Positions 50,001-61,707 of a stretch of DNA of 64,000 nt are shown one piece after another. Every line of letters starts with the position of its first letter. Position 1 is the stretch's first letter. The notes below the pieces were generated by a model, which was not told the DNA's origin, searched no databases, and was given only the letters and a program-made list of their open reading frames with translations. Both the position numbers and the translations under genes were made by a program. Origin of the DNA: Linum tenue (Eukaryota; Streptophyta; Magnoliopsida; Malpighiales; Linaceae); assembly GCA_946122785.1 (NCBI GenBank), contig CAMGYJ010000010.1, forward strand, positions 53,134,162 through 53,198,161, written 5' to 3'.

Positions 50001-51948
50001 AGTCCATGGATTCCCATGTAGAACATACCAAGATGCGTGCCAGCGCCTTGGTCTTTTGTCTAATGATGATGAATGGTTACTTGTGATTAAAGAAGTCAGC
50101 CAATGGGGCATGTGCCGCTTGTTACGATACCTCTTTGTGTCCATGCTGATGTTCTGTGAACTATCAAACCCACTGCAGCTTTTCAATCAGACATGGGAAT
50201 TGCTTTGCGAAGACATCACATATAGGTGCCAACGAGACGTTTGCTTCAACAACAACCTCATACCACCTGAATTGCCCAAAAATAAATTGTTGTGGGAATT
50301 GCAGCACATGTTACATGCTTATTCAGCCACGTTATCTCATTTTAACCTTCCCTTGCCAACAGATGATCACCCACAAACTGATCCCTTGCTTCAGTTTGGA
50401 ACTGATTCACATCCTGGTACTTTAGCTGCTGTGGATTCCCCACCTCCTGTAGTTGGTGATCTTAACAGAAAGCAACTTGAAGCTTTTCATTGTGTAATGG
50501 AATCTGTTATGTCTCCAACAGAAGACTCGCCTACATTCTACTTTCTGTATGGTCATGGAGGAACAGGCAAGACTTTTCTCTACAAAACTATTCTTGCGCA
50601 ACTTAAAGAAGCTGGAAAAATAGTTTTGGTTGTTGCTTCTTCAGGAATTGCAGCAACATTACTTCCTGATGCAAGTACAGCTCACTCTCGGTTTAAAATA
50701 CCACTGGAAATCGATCATGGTTCTTCATGTAATATCAAGAAAGGTACGCCATTGGCTCAATTGATCATTAATGCATCGCTTATAATATGGGATGAAGCCC
50801 CAATGGTTCACAGATTGTCTTTTGAGGCAGTAAACAGAGCTTTTTGTGATATTATGGATGTTCCGTTTGGTGGTGCACACTATAAACCGTTTGGTGGCAA
50901 AGTTGTTCTTCTTGGAGGCGATTTTCGTCAAACGCTTCCAATAGTAGCTGATGCTGGCAGAGAAAAGAGTATTGATTCATCTCTTACCTGTTCCTTTTTG
51001 TGGCAACATTGCACTGTGTTGCACTTAACTGAAAATATGCGGGTGGTTGCTTCCCGGGAGAGTCAAAGGTCAAGTTTTGGTGGCATGCCCTTTACCGAAT
51101 GGACTCTTGCTGTGGGAAATGGGACTGTGCCAGGAAAAGCATTTCCTTCTAACCAATCTACTGATTGGATAGAGATTCCGGAATCATTACTGCTTCCTTC
51201 TTCAGGAAATCCCATCCATACGATTACGTCTACAGTCTATCCTGACTTTGCTCAACGGTTCCATAATGTATCGTACCTCACTGAACGATCCATTATCACA
51301 CCGACCAATGCAAATGTCACAGAGATCAATTCTCATATGTTAGCTCTGATTCCGGGAATGCCACGCACATATTTTAGTGGTGACAGTCTTCATACAGATG
51401 CAAGCGATCCAGACCGACTCGAAGCTGAATATCCCACTGAATTCCTTAATTCCTTGTCCTTCAATGGCTGCCCTGAACATCAGATTGATCTCAAGGTATT
51501 TGCTCCAATTATGCTGTTGAGGAATCTAAACCCATCCATTGGTCTTTGTAATGGTACACGCTTAATGGTGCTCTATTTGGGCCATTATGTGATAAAAGGA
51601 ATGATAATGGGGGGTACATTCAATGGTAAGACTGTGGCAATTCCAAGAATTGTCCTTAGTGTCAATGATTATCGTTGGCCATTTGTTCTTAAGCGCCGGC
51701 AGTTTCCAGTACGATTGTGCTACGCCATGACAATCAACAAAAGCCAGGGCCAGACATTGCAAAATGTTGGTGTGTATCTGCCGAAGCCAGTGTTCAGCCA
51801 TGGCCAACTTTATGTCGCTGTTTCTAGAGTTAGAACACCAGATGGACTTAGGTTCCTTATTATGAATGAAGATGGCGTGCCTTCAAACTGTACCCGAAAT
51901 ATTGTTTACCAGGAGGCATTCGTTGACCTTCAGACCCCATCTTCCTAA
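47066..51948 (+). CDS. Helitron RepHel: HUH replication initiator plus PIF1-like helicase
   Basis: Two exons, 47066-48872 and 49016-51948, joined in phase across a GT-AG intron (TVAG then IKTVEFQ), about 1579 aa. The true N-terminus is uncertain: an acceptor before ATPRQAALLLPG at about 47192 may mean a separate first exon. The N-terminal part has a zinc-like segment CECQYCGARFWYEERLNRH. The Rep region has LFITFTCNSQWPEI, the metal-binding HUH motif KRGLPHVHILLWL and the two-tyrosine motif IKYLFKYITKGPDRS. The helicase has Walker A YGHGGTGKTFLYK, Walker B IIWDEAPM, GGDFRQTLPIV and the C-terminal AMTINKSQGQTLQNV and GQLYVAVSRVR. Every catalytic motif is present and there are no stops, so the element could be active or recently so. 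Confidence 0.93.
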
Positions 51949-52914
51949 CTAGAGGTAGTCCTTTCAATCTGGTACATTGAATCTTTTGTAGTTTGCTTGC
52001 TCAGCATCCTCCTGAACTGAAATGTATCTTCTAACGTTCATATTCGTTGCTGCCTTTATCTTTCACAGGTCTGGTGCGGATCTCTCGAACCAAAGAATCC
52101 CATGTTGCTGTTCGTTTTTGGGTTGTGGCCTCTATCTATCTATCTATAAGATATATAAAGGCAAAACAAATGTTTCGTTTCCAGGGATTCAAATTTCCAG
52201 TTCGCAGAGGGTTTGTCGGATGGGTACTTTAGGCAATCCGCGTTTAAATAAACCTGTTGCGTTTCACCTCCAACACATTCTGCCGGTGGACCCGGACAGT
52301 TTTTAATAGAGTCGGGCCGGCCTGTTGCCCCCTGAAGTATCCGGCCCAAACTTTTTCCCCTTGACGTATCCGGCCCAAACTCGTCTCCCTTGACGTAGTT
52401 GGCCCAAAGACTGCTGGTTAAATGTTTCCATCGGAATCTGACGGAAACCATATTCAGCTGCCGCGATGCTATATTTTAGCTGGAAAGATGGCCTTATTTC
52501 CTATGTGGCTCATGAAGTAATCGGTCCAGAGTTGTTTGCAAAACCCATGGCAAATGACTACACACAGCCGGGCTAATACATTCCAAATGCATCTAACTAA
52601 ATTGGCCCTGTGGGGGGTTTTCCCTTTTGTTTGGGCGGCTTCCTAAATGGTCTGCCAGCGCGTTCCAACTCTAAACTCTAGAATACAATAATTTAAAAGG
52701 AATTTACTAAATAGTAAGGAATGTGACAGTTAACAAAGAACACAATTATATGATCCTCAAAATATGGTCACATGAAGGACCACCGCAAAAGGATAATAAC
52801 CTTTCAAAAAAATTTGCGTCCACATATTCATTACGCGGTTAGATAATTCGAAACTAAAGTGAGGTCGACCATTACTAACATTAATCCGATTATACTAATA
52901 ATACCCTACGCTAC
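51949..52914. other. Downstream of RepHel, non-coding
   Basis: Contains a possible 3' UTR, a TCTATCTATCTATC tract near 52131 and the short tandem repeat listed separately. I searched for a Helitron 3' terminus (hairpin plus CTRR before T) and found no convincing one. Confidence 0.45.
52325..52412. repeat. Three tandem copies of a ~29-bp motif
   Basis: Three consecutive units share a core of the form CCTTGACGTATCCGGCCCAAAC (variants TGAAGTATCC and TGACGTAGTT). The copies are diverged. Confidence 0.8.
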
Positions 52915-53442
52915 TTAGTCTAAAATCGGGAACAGCTTAACCAAAAAAAGATTAAGACGATTCTCCACGTTGTTCCAAGGTCCGAATGTCAGCAAGGCAC
53001 TATATGGGTCCTCACCAATCCTGTTGAGTAGTGGAATGTATTCCATATCTTCCATCTCATCAGGACCAACAGCAGCAGACATGACTCGCCGTAAGTAAGT
53101 TGATGGACATACGACCTCAATACCGGTGGTAAAATCTTCAATTGTCAAGTGCAGCATGTATATGCCGGAGTCGGCATTCCAAGATCTCCTCACTTCTTTG
53201 ACCCACCCATTCAAAATGTATGACTTGCCCTGGAACAATACAAAACAAAAGGAGTTCAAAACAAGACCCCATTAGATGCAAATTCTTTAGAGAAAATATA
53301 GCTTCCGGCTAGATAAAATATATGTTATCTGATTCACCTGATTAGCAATATCCAATTGCATAGGGATAAGTTCATCCGTTTCTATATGGTCCCAAATTCG
53401 TACGGCAACTTCATATCGCAAATTTGAAACGAAGTCTCCCAT
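52915..53442 (-). CDS. Small two-exon gene of uncertain family (possible RPA-like OB fold)
   Basis: Exons 53442-53338 and 53229-52915 join in phase across GT-AG sites and encode 139 aa starting MGDFVSNLRYEVAVRIWDHI. The second exon has a beta-rich pattern, YILNGWVKEVRR and IYMLHLTIEDFTTGIEVV. This is reminiscent of the DBD-C OB fold in the neighbouring RPA-like genes (compare YKLRVTVDDNTGSAAFVL). The match is by eye and weak. It runs opposite to the other RPA-like loci. Upstream exons may exist, because two donor-bearing repeats lie at about 53780 and 53973 on the same strand. It could also be a decayed fragment. Confidence 0.4.
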
Positions 53443-55984
53443 GGAAAAGAACCTATAAGTTAAATTAGTGGCAATATTAGCAACTCTATCAACAAATGTT
53501 AGAGCTATACAACTAATCAACTAAATATGTAAACCCGAATGTGCACAAACAATAGCAACCCAATACATGAATGTGTCACTACAAGCATACAAAGTTTCCT
53601 TGGAGTATCGAACTAAAAAAAAACAAACTATTTTGGATGATAACATTGTATTAGCTCTGGAGAAACCTAATTTGAAGGCCAGCAAACGAATGTAATTGAT
53701 GAGTGGTCTGGAAAAAGTGGTAGAAGTTCTTGATGAGAGGAAAGGGGAGTTTTTGCCGAGGTAGGGTTTTAGAGATTACCTTGTAGAGATGCTGAGGTAG
53801 GACTAACGTCGATCAGGTAGAGAGAAGGCCTGGAAAATGATTGCATGCACTGGAATGGGTTCCCAGTTGCTTTGGTGGCCGGAGATTGAGCAGAGCAGAA
53901 AAAAGCGTCAGGGAGAAAGGGAGGTGAAACGTCCTAGGATGGGTCTTTATGCGGTCAGATTTTAACACTTACCTCCTGGAAATGTAGAGATGGTGCTAAT
54001 ATCGGTCAGTCAGCCAGCCCTGGATCATGAGTGCATGCAATAGCTTGGATGGCCTGTTTTTCTTCTCGGCGGCGAATAAACAGTACCGTCGTGCTTCGGT
54101 GGCGTTGTTGAAGTCCACGCGAGTGGTGACTGGGCGCTAGGTTGTTCGACGAGGGAGAATGAGCGAAGCGTATGGGGATGGTCGGGGTTTGCGGCGGGAG
54201 CGGGAAGCAGGAGAAGCAGAAGATGGCGGGTTGGCGATGTGGATGGTCAGGTTTCTGTGGAGGGCCTGGAGGGTAGGTGAGAGCGATGGAGGAGGGAAAG
54301 GAAGAAGGGAGTTAAACCGTCTTCGGGTGGGTGGGAGGTTTTTATTGTTTAGCTTTATTTTAGTTTTTATATTTGTTTGATCGAAACGTGGACATGACTG
54401 TCCATTTGGTTTGAATTTTTTGGGTTTTAACCAAACACAACTCAATTGGAAAGCAAACTTTTCGTTTGGTTTTTTTTAAACCAATAAGCAACTTAATGGC
54501 TTTGGCTTGGTTAAAACTGAAAAACCAAAAAAAACCATGAATAATACATTATTCATCCGCAAGGTTGTTTTTTTGAAAAAAAAAAAAATGTTTTCCTTTT
54601 GCCACGCATACCAACCAATAATTTGTGCTGCCTATACAGATATGTGCTTGTCAAGTCATAATAAATAAATGAACACCTAACTCTTCTTTTTTATTCAATG
54701 ATAGGAGTGATTAATTGCCTAACAAATTCGCTACTTCAAAATGGTATTCATTTATTTAAAAAAGCAGCCAACCCTAGCGATGCATTGTTAATTGATTCAT
54801 GTTTATGAGGAAATGACAACCTAATTTCAACTCCTCCTCACAACCAACAACCCGCTACTAAAAGGGATCGTCTTAAGCAACATAGTCTTGCGACTCATTT
54901 GGTAGTACATTAAATCAATTTGAAGGTCTTACAACTATCATACTAATTTCATCTGTGTATTTCACTTGCAGGAATACTCACCAATTCAAGCACAAGTGCA
55001 CATATTGATCGCTTGAGTTTCAAAAACCCTTTACTCTGAGAAAAACGTCATTGGGATGGATGTATTGCACTATCCCAATTAAATCTTCCCGTGTGTTAAA
55101 TGTACATTACCGAAAGAGAATTCCCTGTTATTATAGTTTAATTGATCAATAAAAAACAAATGCTCAATGAAGTGGCAGAAATGTGGCACAGCCCATTTCA
55201 CTCTCCCAAACTTTTATTGCCGCCAGTGTAATGGGAACAGTTCAGTTTAGGATATGTGTTTTTCCTGTACACTTTTCTAAGGTAGATAGCTACATAAATG
55301 GACCCATTCTACATAACCAAGTGAAAAAGCTAATTCACATGGGCCTGTTAGACATGACGATCCATCTATAGCCCACAACAAGAACTCATACGTCAATGTC
55401 GTTTCCCCTAATCAACAGTGGAGGAGGTTTCGGCCCACATGGTTTTTGTTTGGTCCTTAGAACTGACAGTCGTTTTTACTCAGCCTGAACAACCACCTAC
55501 TTCCTTTCGTGTATAAAGAACCTGGATTTCTAATTCAATAAGTGCTATGCAAACTTCAGTTCGCCTGAACTTAATTTCCATCCTGCGCTGCATCGTCAAC
55601 TCGACGCAAACGGTTTGTACTTATCTCTCTTTTACTTGCAGTTTGGTATACCATGCATAGTGTTCCGCTTTGATTGTCTGATCTCATTATCCTTGTGATT
55701 GGGGGAAACATCGCCGCATGTGAATTTAGGGTTTGCCTTGAAATCCCGGCATTCCTTGGCCTCTCAGTTCACCGCAGTTTATGCTCTCTGTCGCCTGGAC
55801 CAAAGTTTCACACAATTCAATGGACCTCAATTGTACCCTACGAAGTTCCCCAGAAGGTTGGATTCCTCACACTCTAATCATTTACATGTCGGCACTGTTA
55901 TTTATACAGGGGGGAAAACAATCGCCCAGTTCTTTTATTTTCCAGTGCATGGATACGGTCGTTGCTGTTGCTGTCAGTAGTTGA
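53443..55984. other. Intergenic, low-complexity and AT-rich
   Basis: Holds the duplicated segment listed separately at 53778-54060, then a purine-rich stretch (about 54140-54330). Between about 54400 and 54560 there are many TTTGGTT/AACCAAA words that resemble the subterminal repeats of TIR element 2, without visible ends. The part near 55500-55980 may be the leader of RPA-like locus B. Confidence 0.4.
53778..54060 (-). repeat. Imperfect direct duplication (~85 bp) with a splice donor in each copy
   Basis: The segments 53778-53865 and 53971-54057 share the order: ACC splice-donor complement, GTAGAGATG, AGG/TGCTAA, TCG-TCAG, CCTGGA, ATGCA and TGGAATGG/TTGGATGG. On the minus strand each copy ends in a good donor (AAG|GTAATC at 53780, GAG|GTAAGT at 53973). 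This suggests a duplicated leader exon. Confidence 0.45.
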
Positions 55985-57752
55985 ATGCCGTGTACTTTCC
56001 TTTTTGAAATTTCAGACCTAATCAGTACGTCAACTACAGTTTGGGACCTCAAAGGAAAAATGGTATCTGGTCACATTGTACTGCGCTTGATTCATATCTG
56101 GCTATCTGATGAATACATGGGAACGGAGAGCAACCAATTCATGTATACTTTATGGGTTGATGTGGAGGTTGGCATATTCGATTTTCAAGTTGATTCCATG
56201 TTACTTATTATGCCAAACTGATACTCATTATATGGTTCTATTCTTTCATAGGAATCTTTAATTGAGGGAGTCACCGACAGAATTGATATGGCTAATATCG
56301 AACCGCTTCTCGAGGTGGGCCTGCTCTACGCACTGGATGAAGTACCCCTAACCGTGGCAAGAAGTACTCAAAGAACTGCAACTGGTAATTTACGCCTTTG
56401 CCTTCGGACAGGACTATCATGCAGGAAACTCGATGAAAATCAAATCAAGAAGCGGTTCCCGGTTGATGGATTTAAGAACACAGAATTTGAAGAACTTTAC
56501 GGGATGGCCTTGGACCCAACGAACTTGGCAGGTAAGGTTTGCCTCGTGATCAGTTTTTCCTCCAAATATTGTTCTGATGCTAGGGTCCTTGAACGTTTCC
56601 AGATCTCACAGGTCGTGTTTTAGCGATATCAGAACCAGTATACAATAGTGATAGCACTACCTTCATGATGATCCAAATAGAAAACACCAGGTTAATGTTT
56701 ATAGTCCTTCCTTTTACATTCGAACTTGTGAGAACTACACTAACACTCTCTGCATTCTATCAGGAAGCAAACTGTTGTGATCAATTACACTGCTCCCTAC
56801 GATGATTTCTACTATTGGGCTGAAGCCGCTGAACTCAAATATCCGGTGGTCGCGACCTTCACGAGCATTTTTGTTGCTCAGCCTGACCCGAGATGTGCGC
56901 CTCTTAATCTCTCTATTCGTTGTTCTGCCTTTTACACAAATCTGTGCTGAAATACAATTTACCTGTATAGATCAATTGGTTTTAACCAGCACAAAGGCAA
57001 CCCGTACAATTAATGGTTCGTATTCACATCGTCACAGGACATTGATGAACAGGTTAGCTGTGCCTTACCTGTTTATCTCAAATTGTGTTGTATCGATATA
57101 GACACAAAGGCGCACTAATTCTTTGCGCCGCAGTTTTTTACATGACCACAGGCCAATTACAGTCCTTCAGGAGGCAGCGGTTCCCAATTACAAACCTTTC
57201 AGGCACCCTCTGCCGACTTCAGTCACACTCACCAGAATGATTCGACTGCTTGCGGCTGATACACTCAATTTTGAGGTAGATGTAGTATAGCCACGCTTAC
57301 GTGCTCTCAAATCCATATTTACAACCTTTCTTGCTTTTGTGCAGGCGCGCTACTGGTGTTTGGCAAAAATTGTTGCTGTTACTTTGGACCAATGCTTTAT
57401 TAAGAATGAACACGGTTCTCTAAGGTCAGACATATAAGTCTCTTCCAAATGTTCTTTCCTTTCAAATGTTGACAAGTTTTCTCATGGTCAAACAGGTACG
57501 ATGCATTTGTGTCGTGTAGTGATTTGGTCAGGACAGAAATAGTTAAATTCGATCACTGATGCAATGGTTCAACTGCTCAGATTGCCGGTCGATGAGTTTA
57601 GTGTGCTACAATTTCCTGAGAAAGAAACTATTGTTCAAGATGTTGAAGGCAAGTACTTTACTCTAGAACTACGGATTGCTAGAGCGTTCCATGTCACCAG
57701 CCATATCTCTGTTGCGACGATCTGGAACCCTCTTTGTATAAATGTGGTTTAG
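55985..57752 (+). pseudogene. RPA1-like locus B, frameshifted in DBD-C
   Basis: Exons 55985-56167, 56252-56531 and 56603-56690, and further ones from 56764, about 57132-57279 and 57345-57425. DBD-A: KGKMVSGHIVLRLIHIW. Start of DBD-B: DLTGRVLAISEPVYNSD, then QTVVINYTAPYDDFYYW. DBD-C start: RYWCLAKIVAVTLDQC. No CxxC zinc ribbon follows. The frame hits TGA at 57557-57559 directly after IVKFDH. The family-like sequence continues in another frame (VQLLRLPVDEF, then VEGKYFTLELRIARAF), ending at 57752. A single-base indel between 57550 and 57557 would explain this. It may be a real lesion or a sequencing error. The exon between 56890 and 57060 is uncertain. Confidence 0.62.
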
Positions 57753-58355
57753 TGCCACCCAGGCAAATTCTGCCCTCTATTTAGTATTGTTAGACGATTT
57801 GTTTTTTCCTAAGCCCGTCCCTTTCCACAATCAAACGTGTACACTACATCTGCGTGCAGTACCTTCACTTGCGCTCCTCAGCTATATGTTTAGCCTGCTC
57901 TATGTTATCCATTAAACATAATCTGCCCCCATCTTGCCGTTGATCTCTGCCTGTCTGGTTGTTTATGCTTTCAATATAGGGAACATTTTTCAGGTATGCA
58001 ATATGTATTGTTCGTCCTAACTCAAACCGTTTTAGATGTCCTGCCAGAGTGCAGCTTGATTATAATGGGTTTCCAAAAAAGTAAGACAACGTGGTGACGC
58101 AGAGAGGCCTCTTCTTTTATGTGTTGTTTTACATAGCAGTTCAGTCGAGCTGACCTAATCAAATATAGGGCCCGTCGACGCGGGGCTATGCAGGACATGC
58201 TGTGCATGTAATTACATCTGGGCCACTTTGTCATGGTTAGGCCCACTTGTTTAAAGGGGCCCGGTACGGTTTCTATTAGCTTCTCTAGGGTATTCTCTGT
58301 CCTTAATCTTCCTCTCGCAAAGAATCGGCCGCCGCAGCGAACAGAGCTTCCAGTC
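57753..58355. other. Spacer between RPA-like loci B and C
   Basis: Likely 3' end of locus B and promoter of locus C. A pyrimidine-rich stretch precedes 58356. No other gene is seen. Confidence 0.45.
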
Positions 58356-60223
58356 ATGGGCGAAACAATACAGATCAATCAGCTTGACCTTGGATACACG
58401 GACGAACTGCTTCAGGTTCGACATCTGCATACATGGCAGGAGCCGCTGTCGGGCCATGATATAGATCATCATCTTCTACTCGATAAGCAGGTATTTCATT
58501 TGCACTTCTATTTATATCTATCGGAATCTATTTGTCCTTACATTGGCTGATTTCTACATTATGACACACCTAGGGAATATTGATTGTTGCGACGTCGGAT
58601 CCTGTCGCACCCCAATTGGGTCAGCCAGTTTTTAGCCCGGGCAAAATTTACATGATATCTTCCTTCTTCGTTACCCCTGCAAGAATGATGGGCCGTTGTT
58701 GTTCACATAATTTCGAACTTCGTTTTACAAACAACAGTAGCTTTCGGTCTGTTCCTGAACCCCCACCGTCCGATTACCACCCAACCGACATGGCAGAACC
58801 AGTCCCTTTCTTTGACTTATACATGCGTGCACTTGCCAAACAGGAGAGATCAGGTTATCCAGTCGCCATATACATACACCATTCATTTGTTTTGTGTCGT
58901 GTTATTCCTGTAACCCTTCAGTGATTCATTATTATTACCCAGACATAATGGGCCGCATAGTCGCCATCTCCAAACCCTACATGGATACACCAGGCGATGT
59001 AATGTCGATGCACCAGCTCATTATCCTGGAAGATAATTGGCATGTATTCAGTCTTCATGAGTTTTTTGCTCCCCGAATGATGTGTGTTGCTTAGATGTGC
59101 TTCTTTGCTTTTACATGCAGCAATAGACAGATTTTAACCCAAATCGTCGACCACTTGATCATGCATGCGCTTGAGGCATTGGTTGTTAGCCAAGAGCGAA
59201 ACGGGCCTGTCATTGCAACTATGACTTCTATGGTCGGCCACTGTTCAGATGGTAAGATTTGTGCCAACACAACATGCCGCCGCTTTGTCTGTTCCTCAGT
59301 TCTTCATTCTTTTGGAGTCAGGGAAAAATATTTACAAGAATACATGCAGTACAAGGGTCATCGTTGACCAAACCTTACGAATGCATAGGCCCAGCTTTTA
59401 CAGGTTTGCATCCTTTTACAAAAACCCAGTATTATTTGAGATCATATCTTGCATACATTGTTCGGCTTTCGTTTCGATGCAGACATTCGAGTTCGAATAT
59501 GCCGATCTTCTACATTAGTCAATGGCGCGCCAATGACATTGTCAGACCGGTCCAACGACATGGTCCATGCCACTCGATAGCAGACTTACTTTTCCTGTTG
59601 GCTGAGGATGATGCGCTGCACACTGCGCCGCTCAACAGTGTATTTTTCCTTAACTTTTACCAGGATCCACATACTACTTAAATTACACACCCCTCATCCT
59701 TCTTTGTTCTTTATCTGTAGGCAACATTTAGGTGTTTGGCGACAATTCAGAAAATCAATCACCAATCTGGATTCTTTACTTGGTTGTGCCCTGAATGCTC
59801 ACCACAAAAACATAAATTGTCCCCGAATGATGTCTGTTCTAATTGCTCTGCATCCATTGCTCATGATGACAGGATTAAAAGGTACGCACATAAAAGTAAT
59901 AGTATACTTAGACCGCTAGAATCATCAAATTGACTCAGATTTCTCATACAACCATACATAGTTTCTATATCTCAGCCGACGTCTGTGACGAGACATTTAA
60001 GACTTCATTCTTGATTAGTCATGAAGCAGCTTCTGCATTACTGCAAACATTTCCTCTATGGGACCTTGAAGACGCAGATGTTCGCCGTCTCCTCCAACCT
60101 GTCCTTTACCGCACTTATACATTTGAAATCAAAATGTTGCCTTGCTGTAAGGATAGGCATGAACGCTTTGAAGTTGTTGCAGTCTGGCATCGTCATGCTG
60201 CAGGTGTTCAGGATTGGTTTTAA
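58356..60223 (+). CDS. RPA1-like protein, locus C (keeps a C4 zinc ribbon)
   Basis: Exons include 58356-58490, 58574-58853, 58943 to about 59039, about 59120-59250, several short ones, 59721-59881 and a last one ending at 60223. DBD-A: MGETIQINQLDLGYTDELLQVRHLHTW and GKIYMISSFFVTPA. DBD-B: DIMGRIVAISKPYMDTPGD, NRQILTQIVDHL and NGPVIATMTSM. DBD-C: TFRCLATIQKINHQSG followed by a full zinc-ribbon pattern, WLCPECSPQ and VCSNCSAS, then FKTSFLISHEAASALLQ. This is the only locus in the cluster with all four ribbon cysteines. The intron after exon 3 seems to use a GC donor. I could not join the exons around 59489 and 59930-59975 in phase, so either a splice site is misread or the gene carries small lesions. 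Confidence 0.65.
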
Positions 60224-61707
60224 GCGTCTTAGAAATAAGGATTCAGGGTTAGCATTTAGTTTTGTCAAATATATTTCGTTTCAATGTCTTTGTGTTCCTT
60301 AGATTTGCTTTGCGGAAGCCCTTCGCTGTATTTTCGCCACCAAGACTCCAGGATGTTACCTCTTCCGATGTCATTGTAATGAACACATATAGTATCGCCA
60401 TTTTGTACGTGCTCCTTCCTATCGGCAACTCTACCTCGGCCCCCATGTGACTAAATAATGTGCTTGCTCGCAGACAACAAAAAAACAGGTACATCACTTG
60501 ACAGCCTATCGATACATAGAGAGTTTGACCACCAAACTAGCTCTATAGTCTCTGGACCCATTTGATCATTAAAAAAGTCCACTCTAAAACCAAATTATGC
60601 AACTGCACGGCTTCCAAACCTAAGGATCTTTATTAATGCTTGCAAATATGTGACTGATTTGTACACGGATGAGAGGAGATTTAACATGGACAGAGAGTAC
60701 TCAGTGTTGCCCCAGCAACCTTTAAAAACAAGATGGAACAAGACCCTAATTACTTGCCCAGTTTGCGTAATCAGTCCAGTTATGAATAGGTTATCGAAAA
60801 CACCCGCTAGCATTATAACTGGCCCAATTTAAACCATGATGGATATACTTTTTAGATACATTCTTCCGCCCCAGTTGGGTCGACAGAAATGCACAACTTA
60901 CCAATTCGGCCCACCAATTATGCATGATGCAGTTTTGTAAACATACCATAACCGATTGGCCCGGCCAATATCTTTCTCCATCAAACCCTTCCACTTTGTC
61001 TCCTAAAATAAACTGCCTGTCTTTCTGTCGTTCAGATCACCCTTTGTTCGTAACAAAAAACCCTAAGTTATAAAACCGGCCAGAGAAGCGCTGCTGGTCC
61101 CCCACCTTCAGCATAACCCGCCCAGAGAAACGCTGCCAGTCCCCCAGCGTCAGCATCTGCCCACACTTTCGCGTTGACTGTGAGTTCGATATTGTTTTTA
61201 ATGGTCTTTCATTCCCTGTGTTTCGGTTTTTGCTAGCCGTTTTTGTACCCTTTGGCGGCAAAAGTTCTACTGACCTATCTTTGGATTTAACGGGGGACTC
61301 TAAAAGTGTGTGGGTGAGGTTTTGCATAATCGACTTGGAAAGGGACATATGCATTAATCGAATGTCCTTCTAAACTAGACTATTTGTTGTTTTGCCGCTA
61401 AATGTCGACAGGTCTCCAAATAGCGAGCAAGACATGGTTCTTTGTTGGTGCAATAACCTGTGCATTTTTACTGTTATTTCTGATAGCTTTCACATTTATT
61501 CTGGTGATCATATTTCTTCCCGCAGCTATAGAAAGCAAGTTCGTCCTGCACCCAAAAAGTCCTGCCCACTGAGTTCTGTTTTTTGGCAATCACAGAGAGC
61601 GAAATGTTACCACCGGACCCACATGGTATTTTCCCATTACTGAACAATAGCCTTATCTCCGTATGCTTTTATGTGTTGTCATGCAGTTTCGCTTTGTTTT
61701 AGATGTC
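60224..61707. other. Spacer between RPA-like loci C and D
   Basis: No gene is recognised. It contains the two-copy 42-bp repeat listed separately and the probable leader of locus D (61180-61707), which may include a leader intron ending at 61685. Confidence 0.45.
61077..61160. repeat. Two tandem copies of a 42-bp unit
   Basis: Units 61077-61118 and 61119-61160 align without gaps; both start CG-CCAGAGAA and contain GTCCCCCA and TCAGCAT. The minus-strand frame reads GDWQRFSGR and GDQQRFSGR, but no gene is supported. Confidence 0.85.

Larger units (their letters stand above)
41696..51948 (+). mobile_element. Autonomous-type Helitron, coding core (outer ends not resolved)
   Basis: A RepHel gene and an RPA1-like gene in the same direction form the gene set known from plant Helitrons, which move by rolling-circle replication. 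The coordinates given are those of the coding core. I could not identify a convincing 3' hairpin followed by CTRR downstream of RepHel, and the 5' TC end is only guessed at 41348. The element may extend well past 52 kb and include further RPA-like loci. Confidence 0.75.

Noticed and set aside
54400..54560. Fourth TIR element, from TTTGGTT/AACCAAA repeats
   Set aside because: No inverted ends or target duplication could be found; simple sequence can explain it.
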